Assembly: GCA_015662615.1 (NCBI GenBank)
Contig: DQTU01000284.1
Location: 1-17,799, forward strand
DNA from: Campylobacterales bacterium
Lineage (GTDB): Bacteria; Campylobacterota; Campylobacteria; Campylobacterales; QNZT01
DNA: 17,799 nt
Reading direction: 5' to 3'
Shown: piece after piece, positions 1 through 7,938 of the stretch
Numbering within the stretch: position 1 is the stretch's first letter
Layout of the letters: each line of letters begins with the position of its first letter
Position numbers and translations under genes: made by a program
Notes under the pieces: model-generated
What the model was told of the DNA's origin: nothing
Database searches by the model: none
The model's input: only the letters and a program-made list of their open reading frames with translations

Positions 1-645
1 AGTTTTATCATCTTTAGTTTTAACCTCTTCCAAGAAAATAGCAAATGGAATATGATTTGAATACTTTTCAATAATACTTTTGATTCTGTAACTCTCTAAA
101 AACTCAACTTCATCATCTTCAAGATGCAAGATGATTGTTGTTCCATGGCTCTCTTTTTTGCTATCTTTTATCTCATACTCACCACCACCTGAACTAATCC
201 AAGCATGTGCACTTTTTGCCCCAGCTTTACGACTCTCAACTTCAACCTTTGAAGCTACCATGAACGCTGAGTAAAATCCAACACCAAATTGACCGATAAG
301 AGATGAATCTTTTTTAGCATCACCACTTAGTTTCTCAACAAATGATTTTGTACCACTTTTTGCAATCGTTCCTAAGTTTTTTACCAAATCATCTTTACTC
401 ATCCCGATACCCGTATCAGTTATAGTAAGTGTTTTTGCCTCTTTGTCTACATTGATTTGAATTTTTGGTTCATACTTCAAGTCTTTATATTTATCATCTG
501 AGATACAGAGATAGTTTAGTTTATCAAGTGCATCTGAAGCATTTGAGATAAGCTCTCTTAAAAAGATCTCTTTGTTTGAGTAGAGTGAGTGGATCATTAG
601 ATCCAAAAGTTGTGTTACTTCTGTTTGAAATTCATGTTTTGACAT
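1..645 (-). CDS. htpG: Molecular chaperone HtpG (Hsp90), N-terminal 215 residues; partial
   Basis: Cytosolic ATP-dependent Hsp90 chaperone. The visible part starts MSKHEFQTEVTQLLDLMIHS and covers the GHKL ATPase domain. It shows the ATP/Mg-binding NASDALDKL helix at about residues 35-43, the DTGIGM loop at about 77-82 and the glycine-rich lid GQFGVGFYSAF at about 118-128. The reading frame is open to the window edge, so the middle and C-terminal dimerisation domains lie outside. The start is fixed by a strong Shine-Dalgarno sequence (GGAGGA) about 9 nt upstream. The gene begins 59 nt after the plsC stop on the same strand and could be read through from that operon or have its own promoter. 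No CIRCE-type heat-shock operator is visible. The family assignment is secure. Confidence 0.96.
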   Translation of the reverse strand, partial: MSKHEFQTEVTQLLDLMIHSLYSNKEIFLRELISNASDALDKLNYLCISDDKYKDLKYEPKIQINVDKEAKTLTITDTGIGMSKDDLVKNLGTIAKSGTKSFVEKLSGDAKKDSSLIGQFGVGFYSAFMVASKVEVESRKAGAKSAHAWISSGGGEYEIKDSKKESHGTTIILHLEDDEVEFLESYRIKSIIEKYSNHIPFAIFLEEVKTKDDKT

Positions 646-676
646 ATACGATAATCCTCCGTTTAAATTTTTTGGC

Positions 677-682
677 ATTTTA
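677..682 (-). promoter_or_regulatory. Possible -10 box for htpG
   Basis: TAAAAT on the minus strand, in the 59-nt gap between plsC and htpG and about 31 nt before the htpG start. The surroundings are A/T rich as in Campylobacterota promoters. No recognisable -35 box or heat-shock operator is present, so this is tentative. Confidence 0.28.
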
Positions 683-704
683 TCGAAATATGTTTAAAAA
701 AACT

Positions 705-1388
705 CTAGCTTAACTCCTCATCCAACCGCTCTTGCATCTGAATCTGCATATCTTCAAACCAATTTTTATTCTCTTTTACATAAAAACTATCAAGATATAT
801 AAGTTTAACTTTACCGCTTTTTGCAAGGAAGTTTTGAGAATCTAAAACATTTCTAGTATTTACTATAACGACAGGTTGGACTTTGAGTTTTAATTTTGAA
901 GCGATAAGCTTAGTTCCTGCTTTAAATGGTGCTATCGTTTTTCCGTCTCCTCTAGTCCCTTCTGGAAAGATAGCAATAACTCTACCTGCTTCTAGTCGCT
1001 CTTTACAGTCAGCAAAGAGTTTTAAAAGAGATTTTTTATCTTCACGATTTATAGAGATCATTTTATTAAGGGTTATAATTTTCCCAAAAAATGTCATATC
1101 TGTAATCTCTTTTTTAGCAACCCAAGCAAGGTTTTTAGGGTATGTTGCTTCAAGTATAATAATATCTAGAAGACTTTGGTGATTTAATATTATCATTTGA
1201 GCTTCAATATCAGGTGCACCTATGACTTCCAATTTATATCCAGTGAGCCAAGCTTGAAGTTTAGCCCATGTGCGCCTAATCTTCCAACTATGCTTACCAA
1301 AAAATATTATTAAAATTATGACAATACTTACGGTGATAACAAAGTTTATAAAGATCGAAATTGCTTTAGTTTTTTGTAATATCTTCAT
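705..1388 (-). CDS. plsC: 1-acyl-sn-glycerol-3-phosphate acyltransferase (PlsC family)
   Basis: 227-residue membrane-bound acyltransferase that acylates lysophosphatidic acid to phosphatidic acid in phospholipid synthesis. An N-terminal membrane segment is seen at about residues 11-30. It is followed by the catalytic NHQSLLD (HX4D motif, about 69-75) and the substrate-binding FPEGTRGDGK (about 141-150), in the order and spacing of the family. The length is typical. The ATG lies inside the 3' end of the upstream SH3-domain gene (23-nt overlap), which implies translational coupling in the ctpA-pur operon. Other lysophospholipid acyltransferases share these motifs, so the exact acyl acceptor is inferred. 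Confidence 0.9.
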   Translation of the reverse strand: MKILQKTKAISIFINFVITVSIVIILIIFFGKHSWKIRRTWAKLQAWLTGYKLEVIGAPDIEAQMIILNHQSLLDIIILEATYPKNLAWVAKKEITDMTFFGKIITLNKMISINREDKKSLLKLFADCKERLEAGRVIAIFPEGTRGDGKTIAPFKAGTKLIASKLKLKVQPVVIVNTRNVLDSQNFLAKSGKVKLIYLDSFYVKENKNWFEDMQIQMQERLDEELS

Positions 1389-2667
1389 TTATCCAACCGA
1401 TTTTTTTATTTGGCAACAGTACTTTAATATATCCATCTTTTTTAAGCATCATATCTGCTTCAATTTTCTCTTGTGTAACATAAAAAACTGTTGAATTTTT
1501 TGTTGGTAAAATTCTTAGTTTTACATTTTCATGGAGTATAATTTTACTAATGGGCATTCTAATGTAAAAGAGAAAGGCTCCCACAATTAACGCTAATATT
1601 AGAAGATATAGTTTTTTAGTTTTAAGATAAAAGAGAAATATGATAAATGCTAAAACAAGTAAAGCTATGGCTTTATACAGAGCAAAACGACTCTCCTCGG
1701 GATTTAGATATGTTTGGGTGCTTACACTACTATCTTGCAATACAATAGGAAATGAGACAATGTTGTATTTATTGCTTTCAAGATCAAAGTATTTAAATTT
1801 AAACAGTTTGATATCATTAGGGATAATGGCAAAATAATAAATGGTTTGATTAAATCCATTATATTTTATCTCATCAATTCCATCCCTAAGGGCATAAGGA
1901 ATATGAAAATCCTCAAGATTTGCATGGCTTGCATTGATCTCAAGTACAACTATATTGGACTTTTCATCATATTTTTTCTCATGATGGCTTTGAAGTGTAA
2001 GATCACGAGATAAAACGAGACAAAACTCTTTATCTTCACGAAGAGCAACAATTTTAGGTTTATAAGCATGTAGTGTTTGACTTTGTACTTTACCATTGTC
2101 AAGTGTTGTGGAGATTTTAATATCTGGCATGGTAACAGATGTTGAAAATGGCTTTATGATATAACTATTCTCATAACTAGCGCTAGAGGTCTTTTTCCAA
2201 GGGCTATTTTCATTGAGTACTGTAATATTTTTATGTTTTGAAAATGAGGTCTTGATATTATTTATATTTTCATTTGTGACGATTGCTTTGATTTTGATGC
2301 TTGCATGTTGAGAGAGATAAATCTTCTCTGGTTTATCAACATAAGAGAGAAAGATTGATTGTGCTTTTACAAAAGGATTTTCCTCTCCATCTTCATCAGC
2401 ATAGACTTCATTTTCATCAAATGCCCTGCTACCATCTTGGCTATCTGAAAATACTTCGATATCTACAGGCTCTTCAACACTGTCTATATAATCATCAGCA
2501 GAAATTACCTCTTCTTCATAAACAACTTCTTCCTCAATGATCGCATCTTCTTGCGTAATTTGAACATCTTGATTTGTTCTTTCAAAAAGATCTCCAAAAA
2601 AACCAGCATTGAGATGAAGCGTAAAAAACAGTAGTAGCGTTATGGAGAAGAGAAATCGTAACTTCAA
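1366..2667 (-). CDS. Secreted, membrane-anchored protein with C-terminal SH3-like domain (BatD-like architecture)
   Basis: 433 residues. A signal peptide (about 1-21, ending LNA before GFF) is followed by a very acidic stretch at about 35-95. A beta-rich periplasmic region of about 100-320 resembles the Ig-like part of BatD proteins in general pattern only. Two hydrophobic helices follow at about 333-348 and 354-370. The C-terminal 60 residues look like a bacterial SH3 domain (VKLRILP near the start, GWINED near the end). The start is TTG and overlaps the purQ stop by 4 nt; a G-rich Shine-Dalgarno (AGAGGG) lies 11 nt upstream, and no ATG in frame would keep the signal peptide. The topology predicts the SH3-like domain on the periplasmic side, where it could bind peptidoglycan or a partner protein. 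Function unknown. Confidence 0.75.
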   Translation of the reverse strand: MKLRFLFSITLLLFFTLHLNAGFFGDLFERTNQDVQITQEDAIIEEEVVYEEEVISADDYIDSVEEPVDIEVFSDSQDGSRAFDENEVYADEDGEENPFVKAQSIFLSYVDKPEKIYLSQHASIKIKAIVTNENINNIKTSFSKHKNITVLNENSPWKKTSSASYENSYIIKPFSTSVTMPDIKISTTLDNGKVQSQTLHAYKPKIVALREDKEFCLVLSRDLTLQSHHEKKYDEKSNIVVLEINASHANLEDFHIPYALRDGIDEIKYNGFNQTIYYFAIIPNDIKLFKFKYFDLESNKYNIVSFPIVLQDSSVSTQTYLNPEESRFALYKAIALLVLAFIIFLFYLKTKKLYLLILALIVGAFLFYIRMPISKIILHENVKLRILPTKNSTVFYVTQEKIEADMMLKKDGYIKVLLPNKKIGWINEDITKN

Positions 2668-3335
2668 CGAATCAAACCCTCTAACATTTTGATACCATCA
2701 TCACCACCAAGTAGTGACTCCATGGCCCGCTCTGGATGCGGCATCAAGCCAAAAACATTGCGTTCTTTGTTACAGATTCCTGCAATGGCATCTACTGAAC
2801 CATTTGGATTAAGTTCATTGCCCTCAGCATCACAGTAGGTTAAAAGCACTTGATTGTTATCATAAAGATCTTTAAGATTATCTTGGTCAATGTAGTAGTT
2901 CCCCTCGCCATGAGCGATTGGGATATTGACTACAGCTCCTACATTTAATTCTTGTAAAAAATCATTTTTATTATCTTCAACTTTTAGATAGTGATGTTTG
3001 GAGATGAAATGCATGTTTTGATTGTGTTTCATAGCCCCAGGCAGTAGATCTGCTTCAAGAAGAATTTGAAAACCGTTACAAATTCCTAAAACTTTTCCAC
3101 CATTTTTTGCATACTTTATAACCGTTTTCATTATTGGAGAAAATCTAGCGATACTTCCACTTCTTAAAGCATCCCCGTAGCTAAAACCACCAGGAAGAAC
3201 CACTAAATCAGTTCCCGCTGGAAGTTCCTCTTCTTTATGCCAAATAAACACTACATCTTGTTTTAACATCTCAAAAGCATATTGTGTATCAAAGTCACAA
3301 TTGGTTCCAGGATATACAATAACTGCTATTTTCAT
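2664..3335 (-). CDS. purQ: Phosphoribosylformylglycinamidine synthase subunit PurQ (glutaminase)
   Basis: 223-residue class I glutamine amidotransferase subunit of FGAM synthase, step 4 of de novo purine synthesis. It supplies ammonia to PurL in a complex with PurS. It begins MKIAVIVYPGTNCDFDT, as PurQ does. The nucleophile Cys86 lies in GICNGFQ, and the His/Glu of the triad lie in MPHPERAME (His200, Glu202). Length is normal. Its ATG overlaps the purS stop by 4 nt (ATGA). The large subunit purL is not in the window. Identification is secure. Confidence 0.97.
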   Translation of the reverse strand: MKIAVIVYPGTNCDFDTQYAFEMLKQDVVFIWHKEEELPAGTDLVVLPGGFSYGDALRSGSIARFSPIMKTVIKYAKNGGKVLGICNGFQILLEADLLPGAMKHNQNMHFISKHHYLKVEDNKNDFLQELNVGAVVNIPIAHGEGNYYIDQDNLKDLYDNNQVLLTYCDAEGNELNPNGSVDAIAGICNKERNVFGLMPHPERAMESLLGGDDGIKMLEGLIR

Positions 3336-3574
3336 TTTACTATCTCTATCTCATAATCTTCAATGACGGTATTTGCTAAAAGCTCTTCACACATCTTAAT
3401 AACATCTTCTCGTGCTTTTTGTTCATCATCACCATCTAATTTCATGACGATCTGTTTTCCTATCCTAACATCATTTACATTATCAAAATGTAATGAAGTT
3501 AGGGCATGATGGACAGCTTTTCCAGCAGGATCTAAAACGCCGGCTTTTAGACCAATATTTACAATTGCCTTCAT
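3332..3574 (-). CDS. purS: Phosphoribosylformylglycinamidine synthase subunit PurS
   Basis: 80-residue structural subunit that bridges PurQ and the small form of PurL in the FGAM synthase complex. It has the PurS hallmarks: an N-terminal beta strand, then LKAGVLDPAGKAVHHAL (about 9-25), then VNDVRIGKQIVMKLDG (about 33-48). It overlaps both neighbours by 4 nt (ATGA at each junction), giving coupled, near-equimolar translation with purC and purQ. A Shine-Dalgarno (AGGAGA) lies just upstream inside purC. Its presence implies that this organism uses the three-part PurL/PurQ/PurS enzyme. Confidence 0.95.
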   Translation of the reverse strand: MKAIVNIGLKAGVLDPAGKAVHHALTSLHFDNVNDVRIGKQIVMKLDGDDEQKAREDVIKMCEELLANTVIEDYEIEIVK

Positions 3575-4290
3575 GATTTATCTCCTAAAATTCTTTTGAG
3601 TACTTCTTCATAGGCTACTTTTACATTTCCAAGATTTTGACGAAAACGATCTTTATCTAACTTCTCTCCACTATCCATATCCCAAAATCTACAACTATCA
3701 GGACTGATTTCATCACTTAAAATGATCTCTCCCTCTGAATCAATTCCAAATTCTACTTTAAAATCGACAAGGTTAAGACGTCTTTCCTCAAAGAACTCTT
3801 TTAAAAGTCTATTGATTTGAAGACCTTTTTGTTTTAAAATATCAAGTTTATCTCGATCATCTACAAGTTCTAACAACATACAGTGGTTTTCACAAATAAT
3901 CGGATCATTCAAATCATCATCTTTTAGATAAAATTCAACAAGGGTAAATGGTAATACTTTTCCATCTTCTACGCCTAGTCGTTTACTAAGAGAACCCGTT
4001 GCTGTATTTCGAACAACTACCTCAATAGCAATAATATCAACTTTTTTCACTAATTGGTTATTATCATCAAGTGTTTCTATAAGATGTGTTTTCACTCCAT
4101 TTTTTTCTAAAAGTGCAAAAAGCTCCGTACTTATTTTACAGTTTAGTGCACCTTTCCCTTGCTCACTTCCTTTTTTTTCAGCATTAAATGCCGTTAAATC
4201 ATCTTTAAACTCTGCAATAAGAATATTCTCATCATCTGTCAACCAAAGTTTTTTTGCTTTACCTTCGTATAGTAATTCTCTCTTTTCCAC
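3571..4290 (-). CDS. purC: SAICAR synthetase (phosphoribosylaminoimidazole-succinocarboxamide synthase)
   Basis: 239-residue ATP-dependent ligase that joins CAIR and aspartate to give SAICAR in purine synthesis. It starts MEKRELLYEGKAKKLW, the typical N-terminus with the ATP-binding YEGKAKK. It carries the family signatures LVDFKVEFG (about 174-182) and LSDEISPDSCRFWD (about 191-204). The start codon is GTG, 6 nt after a Shine-Dalgarno (AGGGA) and only 8 nt after the ctpA stop. Length is normal for the bacterial enzyme. Confidence 0.97.
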   Translation of the reverse strand: MEKRELLYEGKAKKLWLTDDENILIAEFKDDLTAFNAEKKGSEQGKGALNCKISTELFALLEKNGVKTHLIETLDDNNQLVKKVDIIAIEVVVRNTATGSLSKRLGVEDGKVLPFTLVEFYLKDDDLNDPIICENHCMLLELVDDRDKLDILKQKGLQINRLLKEFFEERRLNLVDFKVEFGIDSEGEIILSDEISPDSCRFWDMDSGEKLDKDRFRQNLGNVKVAYEEVLKRILGDKS

Positions 4291-4298
4291 TTTTTTCC

Positions 4299-5633
4299 CT
4301 AATGAAACCCATTTGTAATTGTTAAAACTTTAATTGTATCAATTGCAGTTTTAAGTTGTATATCTTTTAATATATCCGCTTTTGTAATCAGTTTTTTACT
4401 CTTTTTATCATCACTCTTTTTCGTATCAACCTTTTTCTTACCATCAAGCTTTTCAAGCTGACCTTCTAAATGTTTTTTAAGATCACTCTCTTTAATCGAA
4501 AAATCATTCTCTTCCACGATCACTTCCCCCGGAAAAACTTCGATATCTGGAACAACACCTTTTGCCTGAATGGTTCTTCCGTTTGGAAGATAATATCGAG
4601 CAACAGTAATTCTAAGTGCCTCTTCTTGGCCAATTGGCAAAATGACTTGCACAGAACCTTTACCAAAACTCTTTTTACCCACAAGCACTGCTCGCTTGTG
4701 ATCTTGAAGTGCTCCACTCACGATTTCACTTGCACTTGCACTTCCTCCATTGATAAGTACAACAAGAGGAATATCAGTGAATGTACCATTTTTTGAAGCA
4801 TTATAAACTTGGTTTTCTCTCTCTAATCTTCCTTTTTGTGAAACAATAATACCCTCTTCTACAAAAAGATCAGTAAGCCCTACTGCTTGATTTAAAAGTC
4901 CGCCTGGGTTATTTCTAAGATCTAAAATCAGACCTTTCATTTTACCTCTGTTTTTAACGAGTGCTTTTCTTACATCATCTGTTACTTTTTTATCAAAACT
5001 AGTAACTCTGATATAAAGAATATCACTATCTTCTATTTTTTTCGTATAAACTGAGTCAATTTTGATAATATCTCTGATAATTTCTATAGTAAGAGGCTTT
5101 GGTTCTTTTTTACGGACAATTGTTAAATTGATCTTTGTCTTTGGTTTTCCACGCATGATAGCAACTGCTTCATCAATGGTCATGTTAAGCGTTGATTTAT
5201 CATTGATTTTTAAAATGATATCTTCACTTTTCATACCTGCTTTATCAGCAGGTGTTCCTTCGATTGGAGCGATGACAGTCAACGCACCATCTCTCATGCC
5301 TACAGTGATTCCAAGACCGCCAAACTCACCTTCAGTTTGAATCTTCATATCTTTATATTTCTTCTTATTCATAAATGAAGAGTGTGCATCGAGATTTGAC
5401 AAAAGTCCCTCAAGTGATTTGTCAACAATATCTGAAATATTTTGATCATCTACATAATATTGTTCAACGGTTTGTATGACTTTTGTGTATTTTGCAAGCG
5501 CATTTAATCTTTTTTCTCCGATTTGCTGACTCAGTGTATGATCACTTTTGGCAAACAGTGATGAAGATAAAAAGAGTGCTGATGCTACGATAGTGGTAGT
5601 AAAGCCTAAAGCTATAAATTTTTTGTCTTTCAT
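4299..5633 (-). CDS. ctpA: Carboxyl-terminal processing protease, S41A family, with PDZ domain
   Basis: 444-residue exported serine protease that trims C-termini of periplasmic or envelope proteins. It has an uncleaved-anchor or signal segment at about residues 7-28, a PDZ domain at about 102-185, and the S41 catalytic domain at about 200-370. The Ser/Lys dyad is visible as Ser300 in GGSASASE and Lys325 in SFGKGSVQ; their 25-residue spacing equals that of E. coli Prc (Ser430/Lys455, from memory). A lysine/aspartate-rich linker at about 397-415 precedes a short C-terminal tail. It is the first gene of a run with purC, purS, purQ, the SH3 protein and plsC. Its substrates cannot be told from the sequence. 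Confidence 0.93.
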   Translation of the reverse strand: MKDKKFIALGFTTTIVASALFLSSSLFAKSDHTLSQQIGEKRLNALAKYTKVIQTVEQYYVDDQNISDIVDKSLEGLLSNLDAHSSFMNKKKYKDMKIQTEGEFGGLGITVGMRDGALTVIAPIEGTPADKAGMKSEDIILKINDKSTLNMTIDEAVAIMRGKPKTKINLTIVRKKEPKPLTIEIIRDIIKIDSVYTKKIEDSDILYIRVTSFDKKVTDDVRKALVKNRGKMKGLILDLRNNPGGLLNQAVGLTDLFVEEGIIVSQKGRLERENQVYNASKNGTFTDIPLVVLINGGSASASEIVSGALQDHKRAVLVGKKSFGKGSVQVILPIGQEEALRITVARYYLPNGRTIQAKGVVPDIEVFPGEVIVEENDFSIKESDLKKHLEGQLEKLDGKKKVDTKKSDDKKSKKLITKADILKDIQLKTAIDTIKVLTITNGFH

Positions 5634-5651
5634 ATAATAAAATTCTCCAGT

Positions 5652-5657
5652 AGTATA
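5652..5657 (-). promoter_or_regulatory. Possible -10 box for the ctpA-pur operon
   Basis: TATACT (within TAATATACT) on the minus strand, 18 nt before the ctpA ATG and 24 nt downstream of the glyS terminator hairpin. No clear -35 box. The Shine-Dalgarno GGAGAA follows directly, so the leader would be short. Tentative. Confidence 0.33.
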
Positions 5658-5680
5658 TTAGATAAGCTGATATTTTAGTT

Positions 5681-5713
5681 AAATTCTACTGAAAAAGCAA
5701 TTCAGTAGAATTT
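5681..5713 (-). terminator. Hairpin after glyS, probable terminator
   Basis: A perfect 13-bp inverted repeat (AAATTCTACTGAA, 7-nt loop, TTCAGTAGAATTT) lies 10 nt after the glyS stop and before the ctpA promoter region. The stem is A/T rich and the 3' side ends in a run of T broken by A and C, so it is an imperfect intrinsic terminator. Its place between two same-strand transcription units supports the call. Confidence 0.6.
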
Positions 5714-5723
5714 TGTAACGCTT

Positions 5724-7733
5724 TTAAAGTGTAATCTCTTTAATATCTGCAATATTTCTAAAGTTTTGATAAATAAGTGCAATTAAATTTTTTCTATTAT
5801 TTTTAATATTTTCATCTTCTACATTGACCATGACATGGTCAAAAAAGTTATCAATCTCTGATTTAAGACCAAAAAGGGCATCCAATTTAGCTTTATATGT
5901 ATCGTACTCTTTATCTGCAACTAAATTGTACGCATCAAAAAGTGCTGACTCTGCATCTTCTTTAAAAAGTTTATCATCCACGGTAATTCTATCTTGAAGT
6001 TTCATATCTTTGATGATATTTGCCACTCTTTTAAAGGTACTAAATGAGTCTTTAAATTGTTCTTGTTCAACAACTAAATTAAGTGCTTCAATTTTTTTAG
6101 ATATCTCTACGATATCACGCTCTCCACTTTTAAGAACTGCATGGATAACTGAGGGGTTAGCCTCAAAATAACGTGAAATTCTCTCTAAAAAGAATGTTTC
6201 AAGAAGCTCTAAATCTATTTCATCATAATTTTTTGACAATGCTTTTAAATCTTTATTAACATCAAAACTAAATCCACGATCTATCGCAATCTTGACGATA
6301 CCCAAAACTGCACGCCGAAGTCCAAATGGATCTTTGGTTCCTGTTGGAATTTTACCCTTTGAGAAAAATACTAAAATAGAATCAAGTTTATTTGACATTG
6401 CCACAATAGCAGAAAAGTCACTACTTGGCAAATCACTCTCTTCTCCATCTGGAAGATACTGCTCTTTAAAGCTAAGTGCAATCTCTTCATCCTCTCCAGC
6501 TTCTTTAGCATAGTAATATCCCATGAGCCCCTGAAGTTCCGTAAACTCATAAACCATGTCACTTAAAAGATCTGCTTTGGCATACATGACTGCTCTGCTC
6601 ATAGACTCTTTTTGTGCAGCATCCTTTAAAAGGTACTGTGCAATTTTCTCTTCTCTGAGACTTTTATCATATATAGATCCAAGTCCTTGCATGAAGGTAA
6701 CTTTTTTAAGCCCTTCATTATCAAGTCCCTTTTTAAGATCATTATTATAAAAGAAAAGCCCGTCACTAAGTCTTGGGTAGAGAACTTTCTCATTTCCTTT
6801 GATGATTTGGCTGTAATCATCTGTATCGGCATTTGAAACCACAACAAAATGGTTACTCAATACGCCAGATTTAAATACTGGAAAATATCGTTGATGCTCT
6901 TTCATAGAAGCGATGATAACCTCTGGAGGAAGTTTCAAAAACGCTTCATCAAAGGTACCTAAAAGTGCCGTAGGAAATTCTGTAATAGCAACAACTTCTT
7001 TTAAAAGTTCTCTATCATGCTCTATCTCAAGATCGTTATCCTTTTCAATTTTTTGAAACTGATCTAAAATACGCTCTTTTCTGTCATTAGGATTTAAAAT
7101 CACACTATGTTCTTTCAAGATTTCTTGATAATTCTTAATTGAGTCGTATTTTAAAGGATCATAAGTCTGTGTTCTATGCCCATAGGTGTACCCATCTGAT
7201 TTTATACCATAAACTTCAATCTCTATAACTTTACCATCAAATAGACATCCTATCCATCGAATAGGTCTGATAAAATTGTCTTTTCCATTTCCCCATCTCA
7301 TGGATTTACCAAATTGAAGTTCTTTTAAAAACTCAGTAATCATAGAAGAGAGTAAATCTTTTGAAGCTAAGCCTATACGGTTTTTTTGATAATATAAAAC
7401 TTCTTTACCATTTTTTGAAGATGAAGAGATCTCATCGATGGAAATACCGCATTTTCTAGCAAACCCTAAAGCTGCAGGAGTTGGTTTACCTTCTTTATAG
7501 GCAATTTCAACAGGTGCTCCAAAAAGCTCTTCTATGGAATTAGCTTGTTTCTCTAAAAAGGCATCACTTATAAGTACAAGTCGTCTAGGTGTAAAATAAA
7601 ACTCAAAATCAGCCTCAAGTTTGTGTGCAGAAAGTATTTTTTGCCATCTATCTTTTATATTTGGTAACTCTTTTAAAAATGGAATTGCAGGAAGCTCTTC
7701 TACCCCTATTTCGATTAGTAGCGGTTTTCTCAT
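5724..7733 (-). CDS. glyS: Glycyl-tRNA synthetase beta subunit
   Basis: Beta subunit of the alpha2-beta2 glycyl-tRNA synthetase; it provides the tRNA-recognition and HD-like parts, while the catalytic alpha subunit (glyQ) is outside the window. It begins MRKPLLIEIGVEELPA, the conserved GlyS N-terminus. Further family blocks include YFTPRRLVL, RSIRWIG-like RPIRWIGCLF, FPTALLGTFDEAFL and TKDPFGLRRAVLGI. A DALR-type anticodon-binding region is expected at the C-terminus. I place the start at the ATG at 7733 (669 residues), not the TTG one codon earlier, because AAAAGG sits 6 nt before this ATG. A TATAAT overlaps that region, see the separate entry. Confidence 0.96.
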   Translation of the reverse strand: MRKPLLIEIGVEELPAIPFLKELPNIKDRWQKILSAHKLEADFEFYFTPRRLVLISDAFLEKQANSIEELFGAPVEIAYKEGKPTPAALGFARKCGISIDEISSSSKNGKEVLYYQKNRIGLASKDLLSSMITEFLKELQFGKSMRWGNGKDNFIRPIRWIGCLFDGKVIEIEVYGIKSDGYTYGHRTQTYDPLKYDSIKNYQEILKEHSVILNPNDRKERILDQFQKIEKDNDLEIEHDRELLKEVVAITEFPTALLGTFDEAFLKLPPEVIIASMKEHQRYFPVFKSGVLSNHFVVVSNADTDDYSQIIKGNEKVLYPRLSDGLFFYNNDLKKGLDNEGLKKVTFMQGLGSIYDKSLREEKIAQYLLKDAAQKESMSRAVMYAKADLLSDMVYEFTELQGLMGYYYAKEAGEDEEIALSFKEQYLPDGEESDLPSSDFSAIVAMSNKLDSILVFFSKGKIPTGTKDPFGLRRAVLGIVKIAIDRGFSFDVNKDLKALSKNYDEIDLELLETFFLERISRYFEANPSVIHAVLKSGERDIVEISKKIEALNLVVEQEQFKDSFSTFKRVANIIKDMKLQDRITVDDKLFKEDAESALFDAYNLVADKEYDTYKAKLDALFGLKSEIDNFFDHVMVNVEDENIKNNRKNLIALIYQNFRNIADIKEITL

Positions 7734-7745
7734 CAAATGCCTTTT

Positions 7746-7751
7746 ATTATA
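7746..7751 (-). promoter_or_regulatory. -10 box very close to the glyS start
   Basis: A perfect TATAAT on the minus strand only 12 nt before the glyS ATG. If used, transcription would begin about 6 nt before the ATG, leaving no room for the AAAAGG ribosome-binding sequence. No clear -35 box. Either the mRNA is nearly leaderless or glyS is mainly read from the promoter upstream of the 38-residue gene. Confidence 0.35.
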
Positions 7752-7789
7752 ATGGTGATGATTGTATCAAATAGGGAGTAAAGATTGGA

Positions 7790-7906
7790 TTATTTGTCTA
7801 TCTTGTCACGATGTTTTTCCGCTGATTGGAGCATAAAACCCCGAACCATAAAAATCATAAATAGAACAAAAGCTGTTATCATAAAGATGTCAAAAAATGT
7901 TTGCAT
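7790..7906 (-). CDS. 38-residue single-span membrane protein, unknown function
   Basis: A short open frame in the gap between the receiver/GGDEF-like gene and glyS encodes MQTFFDIFMITAFVLFMIFM followed by VRGFMLQSAEKHRDKIDK. Residues about 4-20 are a strongly hydrophobic helix rich in Phe, Met and Ile; the tail is polar and charged, as in small inner-membrane proteins with the basic end inside. The ATG is preceded by a G-rich GGCAGGT and by a 6-bp hairpin and a TATAAT. The gap is otherwise 202 nt with no gene, which makes chance less likely. I do not recognise a family. It could be a small accessory subunit of a membrane complex. Real-gene status is inferred from composition and signals only. 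Confidence 0.55.
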   Translation of the reverse strand: MQTFFDIFMITAFVLFMIFMVRGFMLQSAEKHRDKIDK

Positions 7907-7910
7907 ACAT

Positions 7911-7930
7911 ACCTGCCTTTTTTAGCAGGT
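7911..7930 (-). promoter_or_regulatory. Hairpin covering the ribosome-binding region of the 38-residue gene
   Basis: Perfect 6-bp inverted repeat, minus strand ACCTGC, 8-nt A-rich loop, GCAGGT, ending 4 nt before the ATG. The 3' arm contains the only G-rich candidate Shine-Dalgarno, so folding would hide it. No T-run follows on either strand, which argues against a terminator. Confidence 0.4.
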
Positions 7931-7936
7931 ATTATA
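7931..7936 (-). promoter_or_regulatory. Possible -10 box for the 38-residue gene and glyS
   Basis: Perfect TATAAT on the minus strand, immediately after the stop of the upstream gene and just before the hairpin. The predicted start of transcription is near 7924, inside the hairpin loop, so a transcript from here would lack the 5' arm; only read-through mRNA from upstream would carry the full hairpin. No clear -35 box. Confidence 0.38.
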
Positions 7937-7938
7937 CT

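Noticed and set aside
646..704. Search for a CIRCE or similar heat-shock operator before htpG.
   Set aside because: No TTAGCACTC-type inverted repeat is present in the gap.
4470..4796. Plus-strand frame of 108 codons inside ctpA, and other frames antisense to known genes (883-1182, 1270-1494, 5062-5340, 6292-6513).
   Set aside because: They lie opposite well-supported genes, lack ribosome-binding sites and show low-complexity products typical of shadow frames.
7911..7930. Hairpin read as a terminator of the receiver/GGDEF-like gene.
   Set aside because: The stem is only 6 bp and no T-run follows on either strand.
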